Source of the DNA: an uncultured Collinsella sp.
GTDB lineage: Bacteria > Actinomycetota > Coriobacteriia > Coriobacteriales > Coriobacteriaceae
Assembly: GCA_937989875.1 (NCBI GenBank)
Contig: CALKBO010000034.1
Location: 19,765 to 83,764, forward strand
Length of the DNA stretch: 64,000 nt
Direction of reading: 5' to 3'
Below, piece after piece: positions 16,181 through 25,601 of the stretch. Position 1 is the first letter of the stretch, and every line of letters begins with the position of its first letter. The notes beneath the pieces are model-generated. The model did not search any database. It was not told where the DNA came from and was given only the letters and a program-made list of their open reading frames with translations. A program made the position numbers and the translations under genes.

Positions 16181-16230
16181 ATCTTACGTGATGCCCGCAT
16201 CCTATGCAAGAACTTTTTTTGAAAAGTTTT
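16181..16230 (-). promoter_or_regulatory. promoter of the tRNA-Gly/Val unit
   Basis: On the minus strand: an A/T tract (AAAACTTTTCAAAAAAAG), then TTGCAT (-35, 16209-16204), 17 bases, and TAAGAT (-10, 16186-16181), 12 bases before the tRNA. The same tract-plus-TTGC layout precedes the other two tRNA units, at 18527-18575 and 21997-22050. Confidence 0.8.
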
Positions 16231-16300
16231 GCGACGCTCTCGCGAGGGCATCAGTCGTCACGAAAGGCGTGGACAAACGCAGGCTCGCAGCGAGATGCCC

Positions 16301-18034
16301 CTACATCTCACCGAGCATGATCCAGGCAGAGCTGTCCCGTGCGAGCCTGCCGTCTGCAAGCGGTGATGAGGTGAGCAGGACCCTGCCCGCCGGCAGCTCC
16401 ACGGGTGCTGCACCGAAGTTCGTCACACACGCCCAGCCGTTATCGCGGCGATAGGCGATGACGCCGCCCTCAGCGCCCTCGGCACCATCCGCAAGACCGG
16501 TGCGCCCGTCAAGATCGAGCCACGCAAGATCGTTGGAGCACCCGCGCAGCTTGCGCCGCAGCCAGAGGGCGTCACGATAGAGCGCAAGCATCGATGTCGG
16601 GTCCACTTCTTCCCTATCGGCAGCATAATCGGAAAACCATGCAGGCTGCGGCAGATGGGGCGCCGCATCGGCGTCTGCCGGCGAAAACCCAAACGATCCG
16701 CCATGCGCGGGATCGTCCGCCGCCGCCCACGGCAGGGGCACACGACAGCCGTCGCGCCCCTTCTCACGCTTCGGTCCGTGCGTATTGGTCGCAGTAGGGT
16801 CTTCGAGTGCAGCCCACGGGATATCAGCCACCTCAAAAAGGCCGAGCTCCTCACCCTGATACACGTATGCCGAGCCCGGAAGCGCCAGCTCAAGCAAAAG
16901 GGCCGCCCGCGCGCGGCGCTCGCCGAGTTCACGGTCCTCGTCATAAGACGACCCGTCGCGTAAGAGCCAGTCGAGCGCAATCTGGTGGTAGCGCGTCGCC
17001 TTGATTTGCGGCAGGGCATAGCGTGTCGCCACGCGCGGCACGTCGTGGTTGGAGAGTACCCAGGTCGAGGCGGAATCGGATTCGACGGCTGCCTTCAAGC
17101 CCTTCTCGATTGCAGTGTGCATGTCATCATAGGTCCAAGTGGCCTTGGCAAACTCAAAGTTGAATGTCTGGCCAAGCTCGCTGGGACGCGCGTAGAGATA
17201 CTGGCGCTCGGGCAGCACCCATGCCTCGGCAACGGCACTGCGCGGCGGATTATAGCGGTCGAACACGCGGCGCCACTCGCGATAGATCTCGTGGACCTCA
17301 TTGCGGTCCCACAGCGGGTGGGTGCCGTCGTCAACCATGTCATCGCCCTCGGCGAGATGCCACCGGTCGAGGTCATCGCGGTCGAGATCCTTGGCGAGAC
17401 CCTGCGCCACATCAATGCGAAAGCCGTCGACGCCTCGATCGCTCCAAAACGCCAGGACGTCGCAAAAGAGCGCGTGAACCTCAGGGCATGACCAGTCAAA
17501 GTCCGGCTGCTCGGGCGTAAACATGTGCAGATACCACTGACCATCCGCAACACGCGTCCATGCGGGGCCGCCAAAGTTGGCATTCCAATTGGTGGGAGGC
17601 AGCTCGCCATGCTCGCCGCGACCATCGCGGAAGATATAACGGGCGCGCTCGGGCGATCCGGGGCCGGCGGCAAGAGCGGCTTTGAACCAGGGGTGCTGGC
17701 TGGATGAATGGTTGGGCACGATGTCGACGATGACCTTGATGCCGCGCGCGTGAGCCGCAGCGATCATGTCATCGAAGTCGTCAAGCGAGCCGAGACGTGG
17801 ATCGACATCGCAGTAGTCCGCCACATCATAGCCGCCATCGACAAGAGGCGATGGGTAAAACGGGCTCAGCCAGATGGCCTCGATACCCAGCCGCTCAAGA
17901 TAGTCCATCTGCTGGGTAATGCCCGCGATATCGCCCAGACCCGAACCAGTCGAATCCTTAAACGAGCGCGGGTAGATCTGATAGATCGCGGCATCGGACA
18001 TCCATGAGCGCGAAGAAGACTTTTCTGTAGCCAT
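16301..18034 (-). CDS. GH13 alpha-glucosidase (oligo-1,6-glucosidase type)
   Basis: The enzyme has 577 residues from the ATG at 18034, which follows AGGGAGATACGCC. The open frame continues through tRNA genes upstream and must not be used. It has a (beta/alpha)8 barrel with nucleophile D208 (DGFRIDV), acid/base E270 (AVAEAWV) and the transition-state aspartate D331 (LSNHDVPR). No signal peptide is seen, so it likely splits short maltose or isomaltose oligosaccharides in the cytoplasm. Trehalose- or sucrose-active relatives cannot be excluded. The gene sits alone between two identical tRNA-Gly genes. Confidence 0.92.
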   Translation of the reverse strand: MATEKSSSRSWMSDAAIYQIYPRSFKDSTGSGLGDIAGITQQMDYLERLGIEAIWLSPFYPSPLVDGGYDVADYCDVDPRLGSLDDFDDMIAAAHARGIKVIVDIVPNHSSSQHPWFKAALAAGPGSPERARYIFRDGRGEHGELPPTNWNANFGGPAWTRVADGQWYLHMFTPEQPDFDWSCPEVHALFCDVLAFWSDRGVDGFRIDVAQGLAKDLDRDDLDRWHLAEGDDMVDDGTHPLWDRNEVHEIYREWRRVFDRYNPPRSAVAEAWVLPERQYLYARPSELGQTFNFEFAKATWTYDDMHTAIEKGLKAAVESDSASTWVLSNHDVPRVATRYALPQIKATRYHQIALDWLLRDGSSYDEDRELGERRARAALLLELALPGSAYVYQGEELGLFEVADIPWAALEDPTATNTHGPKREKGRDGCRVPLPWAAADDPAHGGSFGFSPADADAAPHLPQPAWFSDYAADREEVDPTSMLALYRDALWLRRKLRGCSNDLAWLDLDGRTGLADGAEGAEGGVIAYRRDNGWACVTNFGAAPVELPAGRVLLTSSPLADGRLARDSSAWIMLGEM

Positions 18035-18172
18035 GGGGCGTATCTCCCTTGCAACGAGGTTATGCGAGATGCCCACGATGATACGCCCAAAGCGCACATT
18101 CGCAGCAAACAACGCCACAGCCACGCCCCAAAACGCTCGCTCCCTCTCGGGTTCGAGCCCATGCGATGGATA

Positions 18173-18204
18173 CAAAAAAGCCCGGCTACCGTAGTAGCCG
18201 GGCT
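18173..18204 (-). terminator. terminator of the tRNA Gly-Cys-Gly unit
   Basis: A perfect 11-bp stem (AGCCCGGCTAC and its complement) is followed by TTTTTT on the minus strand, nine bases after the tRNA-Gly CCA. Confidence 0.93.
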
Positions 18205-18212
18205 GTTGCGTT

Positions 18213-18288
18213 TGGAGCGGACAACGGGGCTCGAACCCGCGACCCCAACCTTGGCAAGGTTGTGCTCTACCAACTGAGCCATGTCCGC
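18213..18288 (-). tRNA. tRNA-Gly (GCC), copy 2
   Basis: Identical to the copy at 16093-16168, with anticodon GCC and encoded CCA. It is the third gene of the Gly-Cys-Gly unit and lies directly upstream of the GH13 gene. Confidence 0.97.
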
Positions 18289-18330
18289 ATATGTAAAACA
18301 AAACGGGCGCCGGAGCGCCCGGATGTTGCC

Positions 18331-18404
18331 TGGAGGCGAAGCCCGGATTCGAACCGGGGGTAAAGGCTTTGCAGGCCTCTGCCTTACCACTTGGCCACTT
18401 CGCC
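18331..18404 (-). tRNA. tRNA-Cys (GCA)
   Basis: The acceptor is GGCGAAG/CTTCGCC, the anticodon loop CTGCAAA gives GCA, the T arm is CCGG-TTCGAAT-CCGG, and CCA is encoded. It is the middle gene of the Gly-Cys-Gly unit. Confidence 0.96.
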
Positions 18405-18438
18405 GAAAAAGGACCGCCTAAACGGTCCGGAAATGCAA

Positions 18439-18514
18439 TGGAGCGGACAACGGGGCTCGAACCCGCGACCCCAACCTTGGCAAGGTTGTGCTCTACCAAC
18501 TGAGCCATGTCCGC
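18439..18514 (-). tRNA. tRNA-Gly (GCC), copy 3
   Basis: Identical to the other two tRNA-Gly genes in the window. It is the first gene of the Gly-Cys-Gly unit, with its promoter starting 12 bases upstream. Confidence 0.97.
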
Positions 18515-18526
18515 TTGCGGGTTATT

Positions 18527-18575
18527 AATTTACGCGAGTTGTCCAAAAGACGCAAGTACTTTTTTCAAAAAACTT
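18527..18575 (-). promoter_or_regulatory. promoter of the tRNA Gly-Cys-Gly unit
   Basis: On the minus strand: AAGTTTTTTGAAAAAAGTAC, then TTGCGT (-35, 18555-18550), 17 bases, and TAAATT (-10, 18532-18527). The T6-G-A6 tract touches the -35 as an UP-element would. Confidence 0.8.
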
Positions 18576-18619
18576 GTCTGCCGCATGTTCTTAGTAGCTA
18601 AACGCGCTAAAGCGATTGG

Positions 18620-19366
18620 CTAGGCACACGATTCCAGCGCTCCGCTAAACAGCTTCACCATCTGCACGCGCGTGCCGGCGCCGTCCGTACGACGAGCAAC
18701 CTCCACGTTATCGACGAGCATACGCATAAGCTTGATGCCACGGCCGCGCTCCTCAGATGCGACCGGTTCGCTCGTTTCATCGATAGAATAGCCGACACCT
18801 CGATCAAGCACCTCAACCACAACGCGATCGCCATAGGCCTGAACCGTCAGGACGCACCCGATACCGCCCGCATGGTCATAGGCATTACCCAGCGCCTCCC
18901 CCGACGCCAATGCGACATCGTAGCGCTCGTCACGGCGCAACGGAAGCGATTCAAGGAGTTCGGCGATGCGATGTCGGTAGTATGGAAGATTCTCGATACC
19001 CTGACGGACCTCGACGCTCTTACTCCAGCGAGGCAGCTCCCCCACCGGAATGGCGGGAATAGACTCCCGTGCCGGCCCCGCGACATGAAGGATATCGACA
19101 AGACGAGCAATCTCCAAAAAGCGAACAACTTCACCTGATGCATTGACGAGCGAAAGCAGGCCTTCTCGCCTCATGAGCTCACGAGCGCGCGTAAGCAGGA
19201 ATGCCAAGCCCGTCGAATCGATAAAGCTAACAGTCTGACAGTTGATGACGACACGACGCACGCCGCGGCCAATCAAAGCATCCAGCCGCCGACGCAGCGC
19301 AGGCACCGTGGCGATGTCGATATCGCCTGGTGGCGTCAAAACCGCTATGTCATTCCACTCATTCAT
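18620..19366 (-). CDS. fused STAS antagonist and HATPase anti-sigma kinase (RsbV-RsbW type)
   Basis: The protein has 248 residues from the ATG at 19366; GGGGAA lies upstream, and a TTG 18 bases earlier is possible. Residues 1-100 form a STAS domain with FIDSTGL, where S51 is the expected phosphoserine. Residues about 120-248 form a GHKL ATPase with the N-box ASGEALGNAYDHA (E157, N161) and the G-box ERGRGIKLM. Normally the antagonist and the kinase are separate proteins that bind each other. Here they form one chain. It lies 78 bases after a PP2C phosphatase gene, so the two form a partner-switching module. The target sigma factor is not in view. Confidence 0.85.
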   Translation of the reverse strand: MNEWNDIAVLTPPGDIDIATVPALRRRLDALIGRGVRRVVINCQTVSFIDSTGLAFLLTRARELMRREGLLSLVNASGEVVRFLEIARLVDILHVAGPARESIPAIPVGELPRWSKSVEVRQGIENLPYYRHRIAELLESLPLRRDERYDVALASGEALGNAYDHAGGIGCVLTVQAYGDRVVVEVLDRGVGYSIDETSEPVASEERGRGIKLMRMLVDNVEVARRTDGAGTRVQMVKLFSGALESCA

Positions 19367-19444
19367 ACGACCATGGTTCCCCAAAAAAGCCCACTCGATG
19401 CATTCGTTTCCCCAACCGTACGGATTCAGCCCGCCCAGCGTCGT

Positions 19445-21790
19445 CTATGAACGATCCCGTAAAAACTCAAGGGACACCAATGCAATGTCATCGTCCAGCG
19501 CCGATTCGGTAAATCGGTCAAGCTCGCCCAAGACCTTGCCGCAGATTCCCGATACGCCCTCACCCGAGACAGAGAGCAGAAGGTCACGAAGGCGCTGCTC
19601 GCCAAAGAACGCTCCGGTGCGGTCGCGGGCCTCAATCGTTCCATCCGTATACATGAAGAGCATGTCGCCAGGAGCGAACGTAAACACTCCCGTCTCGTAC
19701 GCCATGCTCTCAAAGGCACCGATTACGCCCGATTGGCATCCAAGCAGCTCGACCTCTCCCCCACGGGCCTCGCCGCCACCCAGCGGCATCGACTCTGGCC
19801 TGATGACCATGGTCGGAGGATGGCCCGCCGAACAATACGTTGCGCGTCCGGCTTTAAGGTCAATCTTGGCGATAAAGGCCGTCACGAACGTCTCGACCCT
19901 CGAGAAGCCCATGAGCATGCTGTTAAGGGAGCGTGCCATGCGGGCCGGTCCAGCGCCCTCCCAGGCATATGCCGTCAGGGCCGTCTTGACGAGCGCGGAC
20001 ATCGATGCAGCCTCAATGCCTTTGCCAGACACATCGCCCAAAATCATGACGGCGCAGTCGTCGGGAAGACGGATGAGCGTATAGAAATCGCCGCCGACCA
20101 ACGCCGAGTTCGTGGCCGACAGGTACACCGAATCGGTTGCGATACCCGGAACATCCCCCAGGGAATTTCTCATGCCGATCTGAAGGGTCTGAGCGATATG
20201 GCGCTCCTCGCGCTTTTGAGATTCGCCTTCGTAGATCAGTTCAAAGTCATGCGCCAAGTGCACCAAGTAGTCATATTCAAGATCATCAATCGGCTCTTGG
20301 CTACCATCACGAAGCAGCAGCGCGCGCGTCGTCGGGCTCTTCGCAACAGAAGCAGGAACAATCGCGTCGTTACTGTGCTTGCCATCACCCTCAGAGCGCG
20401 GGCGCCCCGCCTCGATGCCGGAGTCGACGTAGAGACCTTGACAAGGCAGACCATGCGCCCTAAGCCAGCCTCCCATAGGCATCGATTCGTCAACGCGAGT
20501 TATACGGACGTGTTTAAGGTCCTCGGCACTCGTACCGCCCAAAACAGATGCCTCAAAGCCATCAGGGCCAGCCCCCAGACGTGCCGCTGGCGCCGTCGTG
20601 GAAAAGAAAAGCTTCTCGGGATCGTCCGGCAAAGCAACGCGACTGCCGCCTTCAAAATCTATGACGTAGGAATCCAGACTGGCGTCATACTCAACAGGGC
20701 AAAAATGGCAGTTAAGCATATTGCAGATCTCGGACGATACCGCCTGGGTTGCCGCGGCGGAATCGTCTAGAAAGGTAAACAACTCATCACGCAAGACATT
20801 GAGCGAGCGGCCAAGCTCGGCCGTGCGACGGGAGCGAAGGCTCGATGCCATGCCGACCAGCTGGATAGACAGGTAATCGCAAATAACCTCGAGCACATTA
20901 ACGTCATAGGCGAGCGGTGCCTGAGGGCGTTTCCAACCAACTTCCAGCACGCCAAGAATCTGCGTACCGTAAAAAACGGGAAGACAGATCTCGCTGCGGT
21001 ACGGAGGCATATCCTGCATGCGCAACAGGTGCTTAGAACGATTGTCCAAGTCCATAAACATACCGGAGGCGGCCTTATCACCCTCAAGGTCCTGTTGAAT
21101 CGACAAGCGACAGGCACGCGACTCACGAAGAACATACGTCGGAATGCCAGCACCATACGGCAAAAACTCAGGCAGGTAGCTGTCGTACAGCTCCTTGGAA
21201 ACACCGCGAAGTTTAAAACCGCCGCTCTCAGAAAAATAGATAGCGGCACCCGAAGCATCGAGCGTTCCTACAAGCTGGTTCAAAACGGTATCAAGTAGGC
21301 TGGGCAACTCATCGGAGCCCACAGTGCTCATAATGACCGAGAGCGTGCCAGAGAGGCGCTTGTTCGCCACTCTAAGCTCCGAAAGCGCACGCTTGAGCTG
21401 GCGGTCGTGCGAATACTGTTCTTCGATGCTATGGAGCGCCACCAGGACACGTGGCGCGCGGCGCCCAAAGATGCGTGGAGGCGTTACGGAGCCCGCACGA
21501 ACCAAGACGGGGATAAAGGAGCCGTCACTCAGCTTGAGCATCAGTTCGTTCTCGGAGCCATCAGTTTCAAATGGCAGACGATGTTCCGTCGCACGTTCAA
21601 AAGCGGACGAGTACAGGACGTCTTTAACATCTCCACCGATGACGTCGGCGCGTTCCTCGCACATCAAACCAAGTAAGCAATTATTCACATGCAGAATGGT
21701 TCCGTCGAGCTCACAGATGATGACAGCATCGCTCGTGATCTCGACTAGTTGGGCAACGTCTGCCCACTCGTTGCGTTCAAGCGTTTCCAT
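19445..21790 (-). CDS. PAS-GAF sensor PP2C phosphatase (RsbU/SpoIIE type)
   Basis: The protein has 781 residues from the ATG at 21790, which follows GTGGGG. Residues about 10-115 form a PAS domain (SDAVIICELDGTILHVNN). Residues about 150-320 form a GAF domain. A second, less clear sensor region follows. The last 240 residues form the PPM-type phosphatase with metal motifs VGGDFYTLIRL, GDVSGKGIEAA, CSAGHPP and YTDGTIEARD. It should dephosphorylate a STAS serine, most simply that of the next gene, in response to a ligand or redox signal. No membrane segment is seen. Confidence 0.9.
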   Translation of the reverse strand: METLERNEWADVAQLVEITSDAVIICELDGTILHVNNCLLGLMCEERADVIGGDVKDVLYSSAFERATEHRLPFETDGSENELMLKLSDGSFIPVLVRAGSVTPPRIFGRRAPRVLVALHSIEEQYSHDRQLKRALSELRVANKRLSGTLSVIMSTVGSDELPSLLDTVLNQLVGTLDASGAAIYFSESGGFKLRGVSKELYDSYLPEFLPYGAGIPTYVLRESRACRLSIQQDLEGDKAASGMFMDLDNRSKHLLRMQDMPPYRSEICLPVFYGTQILGVLEVGWKRPQAPLAYDVNVLEVICDYLSIQLVGMASSLRSRRTAELGRSLNVLRDELFTFLDDSAAATQAVSSEICNMLNCHFCPVEYDASLDSYVIDFEGGSRVALPDDPEKLFFSTTAPAARLGAGPDGFEASVLGGTSAEDLKHVRITRVDESMPMGGWLRAHGLPCQGLYVDSGIEAGRPRSEGDGKHSNDAIVPASVAKSPTTRALLLRDGSQEPIDDLEYDYLVHLAHDFELIYEGESQKREERHIAQTLQIGMRNSLGDVPGIATDSVYLSATNSALVGGDFYTLIRLPDDCAVMILGDVSGKGIEAASMSALVKTALTAYAWEGAGPARMARSLNSMLMGFSRVETFVTAFIAKIDLKAGRATYCSAGHPPTMVIRPESMPLGGGEARGGEVELLGCQSGVIGAFESMAYETGVFTFAPGDMLFMYTDGTIEARDRTGAFFGEQRLRDLLLSVSGEGVSGICGKVLGELDRFTESALDDDIALVSLEFLRDRS

Positions 21791-21814
21791 CGTGGACCCC
21801 ACCGTCTATCGGTA

Positions 21815-21838
21815 ACAAAAAAGCCTCCGAAGAGGCTT
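21815..21838 (-). terminator. terminator after tRNA-Leu
   Basis: On the minus strand AGCCTC-TTCG-GAGGCT is followed by TTTTTTG, 12 bases after the CCA. It separates the tRNA from the PP2C gene downstream. Confidence 0.92.
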
Positions 21839-21849
21839 CTCAAATGCGA

Positions 21850-21939
21850 TGGTGTCGGAGGCGGGACTTGAACCCGCATGACCAAAAAGCGGTCACTAGC
21901 ACCTCAAGCTAGCGCGTCTGCCAATTCCGCCACTCCGAC
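21850..21939 (-). tRNA. tRNA-Leu (GAG)
   Basis: This is a class II tRNA with a long variable arm (GTGACCGCTTTTTGGTCAT). The acceptor is GTCGGAG/CTCCGAC, the anticodon arm CTAGC-TTGAGGT-GCTAG gives GAG, and CCA is encoded. It is a single-gene unit. Confidence 0.95.
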
Positions 21940-21996
21940 ATGCTATGTTGTTGATTCACGGTTCGTTTTGTTGGACCCGCGCGTTCAACGAGGAAG

Positions 21997-22050
21997 ATAA
22001 TAACCTATGATTCGAGAACTGTGCAAGCACTTTTTTCAAAAAAGTTTACG
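21997..22050 (-). promoter_or_regulatory. promoter of tRNA-Leu
   Basis: On the minus strand: AAACTTTTTTGAAAAAAGTGC, TTGCAC (-35, 22026-22021), 18 bases, TATTAT (-10, 22002-21997). It shares the T6-G-A6 block and TTGC core with the other two tRNA promoters. Confidence 0.8.
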
Positions 22051-22083
22051 AATTTGTAAATGCGCAGGTAAACTGACCTGTTC

Positions 22084-22208
22084 GGGCCGGAATGAGGTTG
22101 CTTTCCAACGCGTCCTCGGGCATGTGGCATTATTTTGCTCCGCGCTTCGCGCTACAAAATAATGCCGCCCCCTGCGGAATGCGTTGGAAAGCAACCTCAT
22201 TCCGGCCC
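22084..22208 (-). repeat. nested inverted repeat element C
   Basis: The outer arms are a perfect 28 bp (22084-22111 and 22181-22208), beginning GGGCCGGAATGAGG. An inner perfect 12-bp stem GGCATTATTTTG pairs with its complement at 22155-22166, and a small CGCG cap closes it. The unpaired strands, on the minus strand, are ATTCCGCAGGGGGC and ACATGCCCGAGGAC. They match those of element D although the arms are unrelated. Confidence 0.85.
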
Positions 22209-22268
22209 TAGGAGTATGTACTCCGGACACAGTTCTCAAACATGTTCTGGGGCTGATATATATTTGGT

Positions 22269-22323
22269 GGCTCGGCTTTGCCGAGCCCTTATATGGGGAG
22301 GCCGGAGCTAAAGCTCCGGCCTC
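22269..22323. repeat. two short palindromes between elements C and D
   Basis: GGCTCGGC-TTT-GCCGAGCC lies at 22269-22287 and GAGGCCGGAGC-TAAA-GCTCCGGCCTC at 22298-22323. The second begins with the same GAGGCCGG as element A. Nearby, on the minus strand at about 22233-22250, AACATGTTTGAGAACTG resembles one loop strand of the nested family. This may be a decayed fifth copy. Neither palindrome has a T-run. Confidence 0.5.
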
Positions 22324-22388
22324 ACTAACTTTCCTATTAGATTAAGTGAGCGATCGAGGAATCGCACTCCCCCTGCCGAGTTACCGCA

Positions 22389-22515
22389 GGGCCCGCCCTG
22401 AAGTTACTTTTCAGAACACTCCGCAGGACGCAAGAAACCCCCGCCGCACGAAGTGCGCAGCGGGGGTTTCTTGCATGTCCGAGGACGTTCTGAAAAGTAA
22501 CTTCAGGGCGGGCCC
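22389..22515 (+). repeat. nested inverted repeat element D, downstream of oppF
   Basis: The outer arms are a perfect 29 bp (22389-22417 and 22487-22515), beginning GGGCCCGCCCTGAAG. A perfect 15-bp inner stem (22430-22444 with 22460-22474) has a CGCAC-GAA-GTGCG cap. The symmetric unpaired strands are ACTCCGCAGGAC and ATGTCCGAGGAC. It ends 14 bases past the oppF stop, so it is probably transcribed as the 3' end of the opp mRNA. No T-run follows on either side. Confidence 0.88.
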
Positions 22516-22529
22516 GGACAAACAACCTA

Positions 22530-23557
<1,028 letters not shown>

Positions 23558-23558
<1 letters not shown>

Positions 23559-24649
23559 TACGCCTCGCCTCCCTTCTTGGAATCCTTGCGCGTACGGGAC
23601 GTCTCAGGAGCGTTCTTGAGGAACTCGGGGTCACCGGAGTAGTGGCACGCAGAGTAATGACCAGACTCGGTGACAACGCGCTCGGGGCGCTGCTTGCGGC
23701 ACTTGTCCGTCGCATAGGGACAACGAGGCGAGAACACGCAGCCCTCAGGCAGGTTCATGAGCGAAGGCGGGTTGCCGTGAATCGGCGTAAGCGGCTTCTT
23801 CTCTTCGATGGCCTGCTCCGGGATGGAGCGGATAAGGCCCCAGGTGTAGGGGTGGCGACTCTCGTAGAAGATTTCCTCAGCAGTACCGAACTCGACGGGA
23901 CGGCCGGCGTACATAACCATGATCTTATCGGCCATATCGGCAACGACGCCCAGGTCATGGGTAATCATGATGATGGCGTTGCCGTTCTTCTCCTGCATTT
24001 CCTGCATGAGCTCGATAATCTGAGCCTGAATGGTAACGTCCAGAGCCGTCGTGGGCTCGTCGGCAATCAGGATATCGGGATCGCAGGCAAGAGCCATAGC
24101 GATCATGACACGCTGACGCATACCGCCGGAGAACTGGTGCGGATACTCATTGACGCGCTTCTCGGGCTCGGGGAAACCCACGAGGTCCAAAAGCTCGGTA
24201 GCGCGCTTGAGCGCCTCCTGCTTGGAGTAGCCACGGTGCAGACGAAGGCCCTCGCCCACCTGCTTGCCGATCTTATAGACCGGGTTCAAGGAGGTCATAG
24301 GATCCTGGAAGATCATCGCGATGTCGTTTCCGCGAATGTGCTGCATCTCTTCCTCGGTCATCTCGAGGATAGAACGACCGCGATAGCGAACGTCGCCGCC
24401 CTCGATCTTTCCCGGAGGCATCGAGATGAGGCCCATGATGGTCATGGCGGTCACGGACTTACCGGAGCCGGACTCACCGACGACACCCAGGGTCTCGCCG
24501 CGATCGAGCGTGTAGGACACACCGTCGACAGCGCGAACGACACCATCCTCGGTATGGAAATACATCTTAAGGTCATCGACCTCGAGCAGATGCTGGCCCT
24601 CGGGAACCGGCTGGTCCTTCAGGTCCACATAGTTCTTGTTCTTCTTCAT
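23558..24649 (-). CDS. oppD: oligopeptide ABC transporter ATPase OppD
   Basis: The protein has 363 residues. The Walker A motif is GESGSGKSV, the signature FSGGMRQRVMIAMA, and Walker B ILIADEPTTALD. The C-terminal cysteine segment is CVFSPRCPYATDKC. It begins two bases after the oppC stop and overlaps oppF, so the ATPases are made together. The last 25 residues are charged and slightly longer than usual. Confidence 0.94.
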
Positions 24650-24651
24650 CC

Positions 24652-25587
24652 TTATGCGTCCTTCATCTTGACGTCGAGGGCGTCGCGCAGACCGTCACCC
24701 AGCAGGGTGAAGGCGAGCACCGTCGAGAGAATTGCCAGACCGGGCATGATCATCATCCAGGGAGCAGTCAGAAGATACTGCTGACCGTCCTGAATCATGG
24801 AGCCCCACGAAGGCGTAGGCGGAATAACGCCCATGCCGAGGAAGGACAGAGCGGACTCGGTCAGAATGGCGCCACCAATGTTCATGGTCGCGTAGACCAC
24901 GATGGAGGCGACGGAGTTCGGGAAGATGTGACGCACTACGATACGAGCATCAGATGCACCCATCGCGCGCGCAGCGTCAACATAGTCGTTTTCTTTGACC
25001 GTCAAGATTGCAGAGCGGAAGACGCGCGCAATCGAAGGCCAGCCGAGAATACCGATGGCGATAAAGACGTTCTGAAGACCACGGCCGATAACGGCGATCA
25101 TGGCGACAACGAACAGCACGTACGGGAACGCCAGGAAGATGTCCGCACAGCGCATGATGATCGTATCCCAGATCCCGCCGTAGAAACCGGCCAGAGCACC
25201 CATGACCAGACCGATCACCGTGGAGATCGCGGTGGCCATAATGCCGACGGACAGCGAAACGCGTGCACCGTAGATAACGCGGACGAGAATGTCGCGACCA
25301 AGGGCGTCGGTGCCAAACGGGTGCTCTGCACACGGAGCCAACAGCGACGTCTCGGCCATGGTGGTCGAGTCGGAAGCCGTCGGCGAACCGAGCCAGGGCT
25401 TAGCCCACAGATCTGCGGTCAGGGCAACCAAAACGACGATGATGATCCAGCAGACACCGATAACGGCGAGCTTGTTCTTGCGAAGACGCTTAAAAGCGTC
25501 ACCCCACAGCGTGCGGGACTTGGCGGGAGCAGATGCGGCCTTGGTGGCGGTAGCCTGCTCCTGAGACTGAGAATCAGTTTCCTGCAT
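24652..25587 (-). CDS. oppC: oligopeptide ABC transporter permease OppC
   Basis: The permease has 311 residues. An N-terminal cytoplasmic tail (about 30 residues) precedes six membrane helices. The EAA loop is seen in DYVDAARAMGASDARIVVRHIFPNS. FGTDALGRDILVRVIYGARVSL is the conserved Opp/Dpp permease opening block. It lies 14 bases after oppB. Confidence 0.93.
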   Translation of the reverse strand: MQETDSQSQEQATATKAASAPAKSRTLWGDAFKRLRKNKLAVIGVCWIIIVVLVALTADLWAKPWLGSPTASDSTTMAETSLLAPCAEHPFGTDALGRDILVRVIYGARVSLSVGIMATAISTVIGLVMGALAGFYGGIWDTIIMRCADIFLAFPYVLFVVAMIAVIGRGLQNVFIAIGILGWPSIARVFRSAILTVKENDYVDAARAMGASDARIVVRHIFPNSVASIVVYATMNIGGAILTESALSFLGMGVIPPTPSWGSMIQDGQQYLLTAPWMMIMPGLAILSTVLAFTLLGDGLRDALDVKMKDA

Positions 25588-25601
25588 GAGACGTACCTCC
25601 C

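Noticed and set aside
18035..18508. N-terminal extension of the GH13 frame back to 18508
   Set aside because: The open frame passes through two tRNA genes, a terminator and a third tRNA. The real start at 18034 has a ribosome site and begins the GH13 homology.
22389..22515. Element D as an ordinary intrinsic terminator for opp
   Set aside because: There is no T-run on either side, the 29-bp outer stem and 15-bp inner stem are far longer than needed, and the internal loop matches unrelated elements elsewhere.
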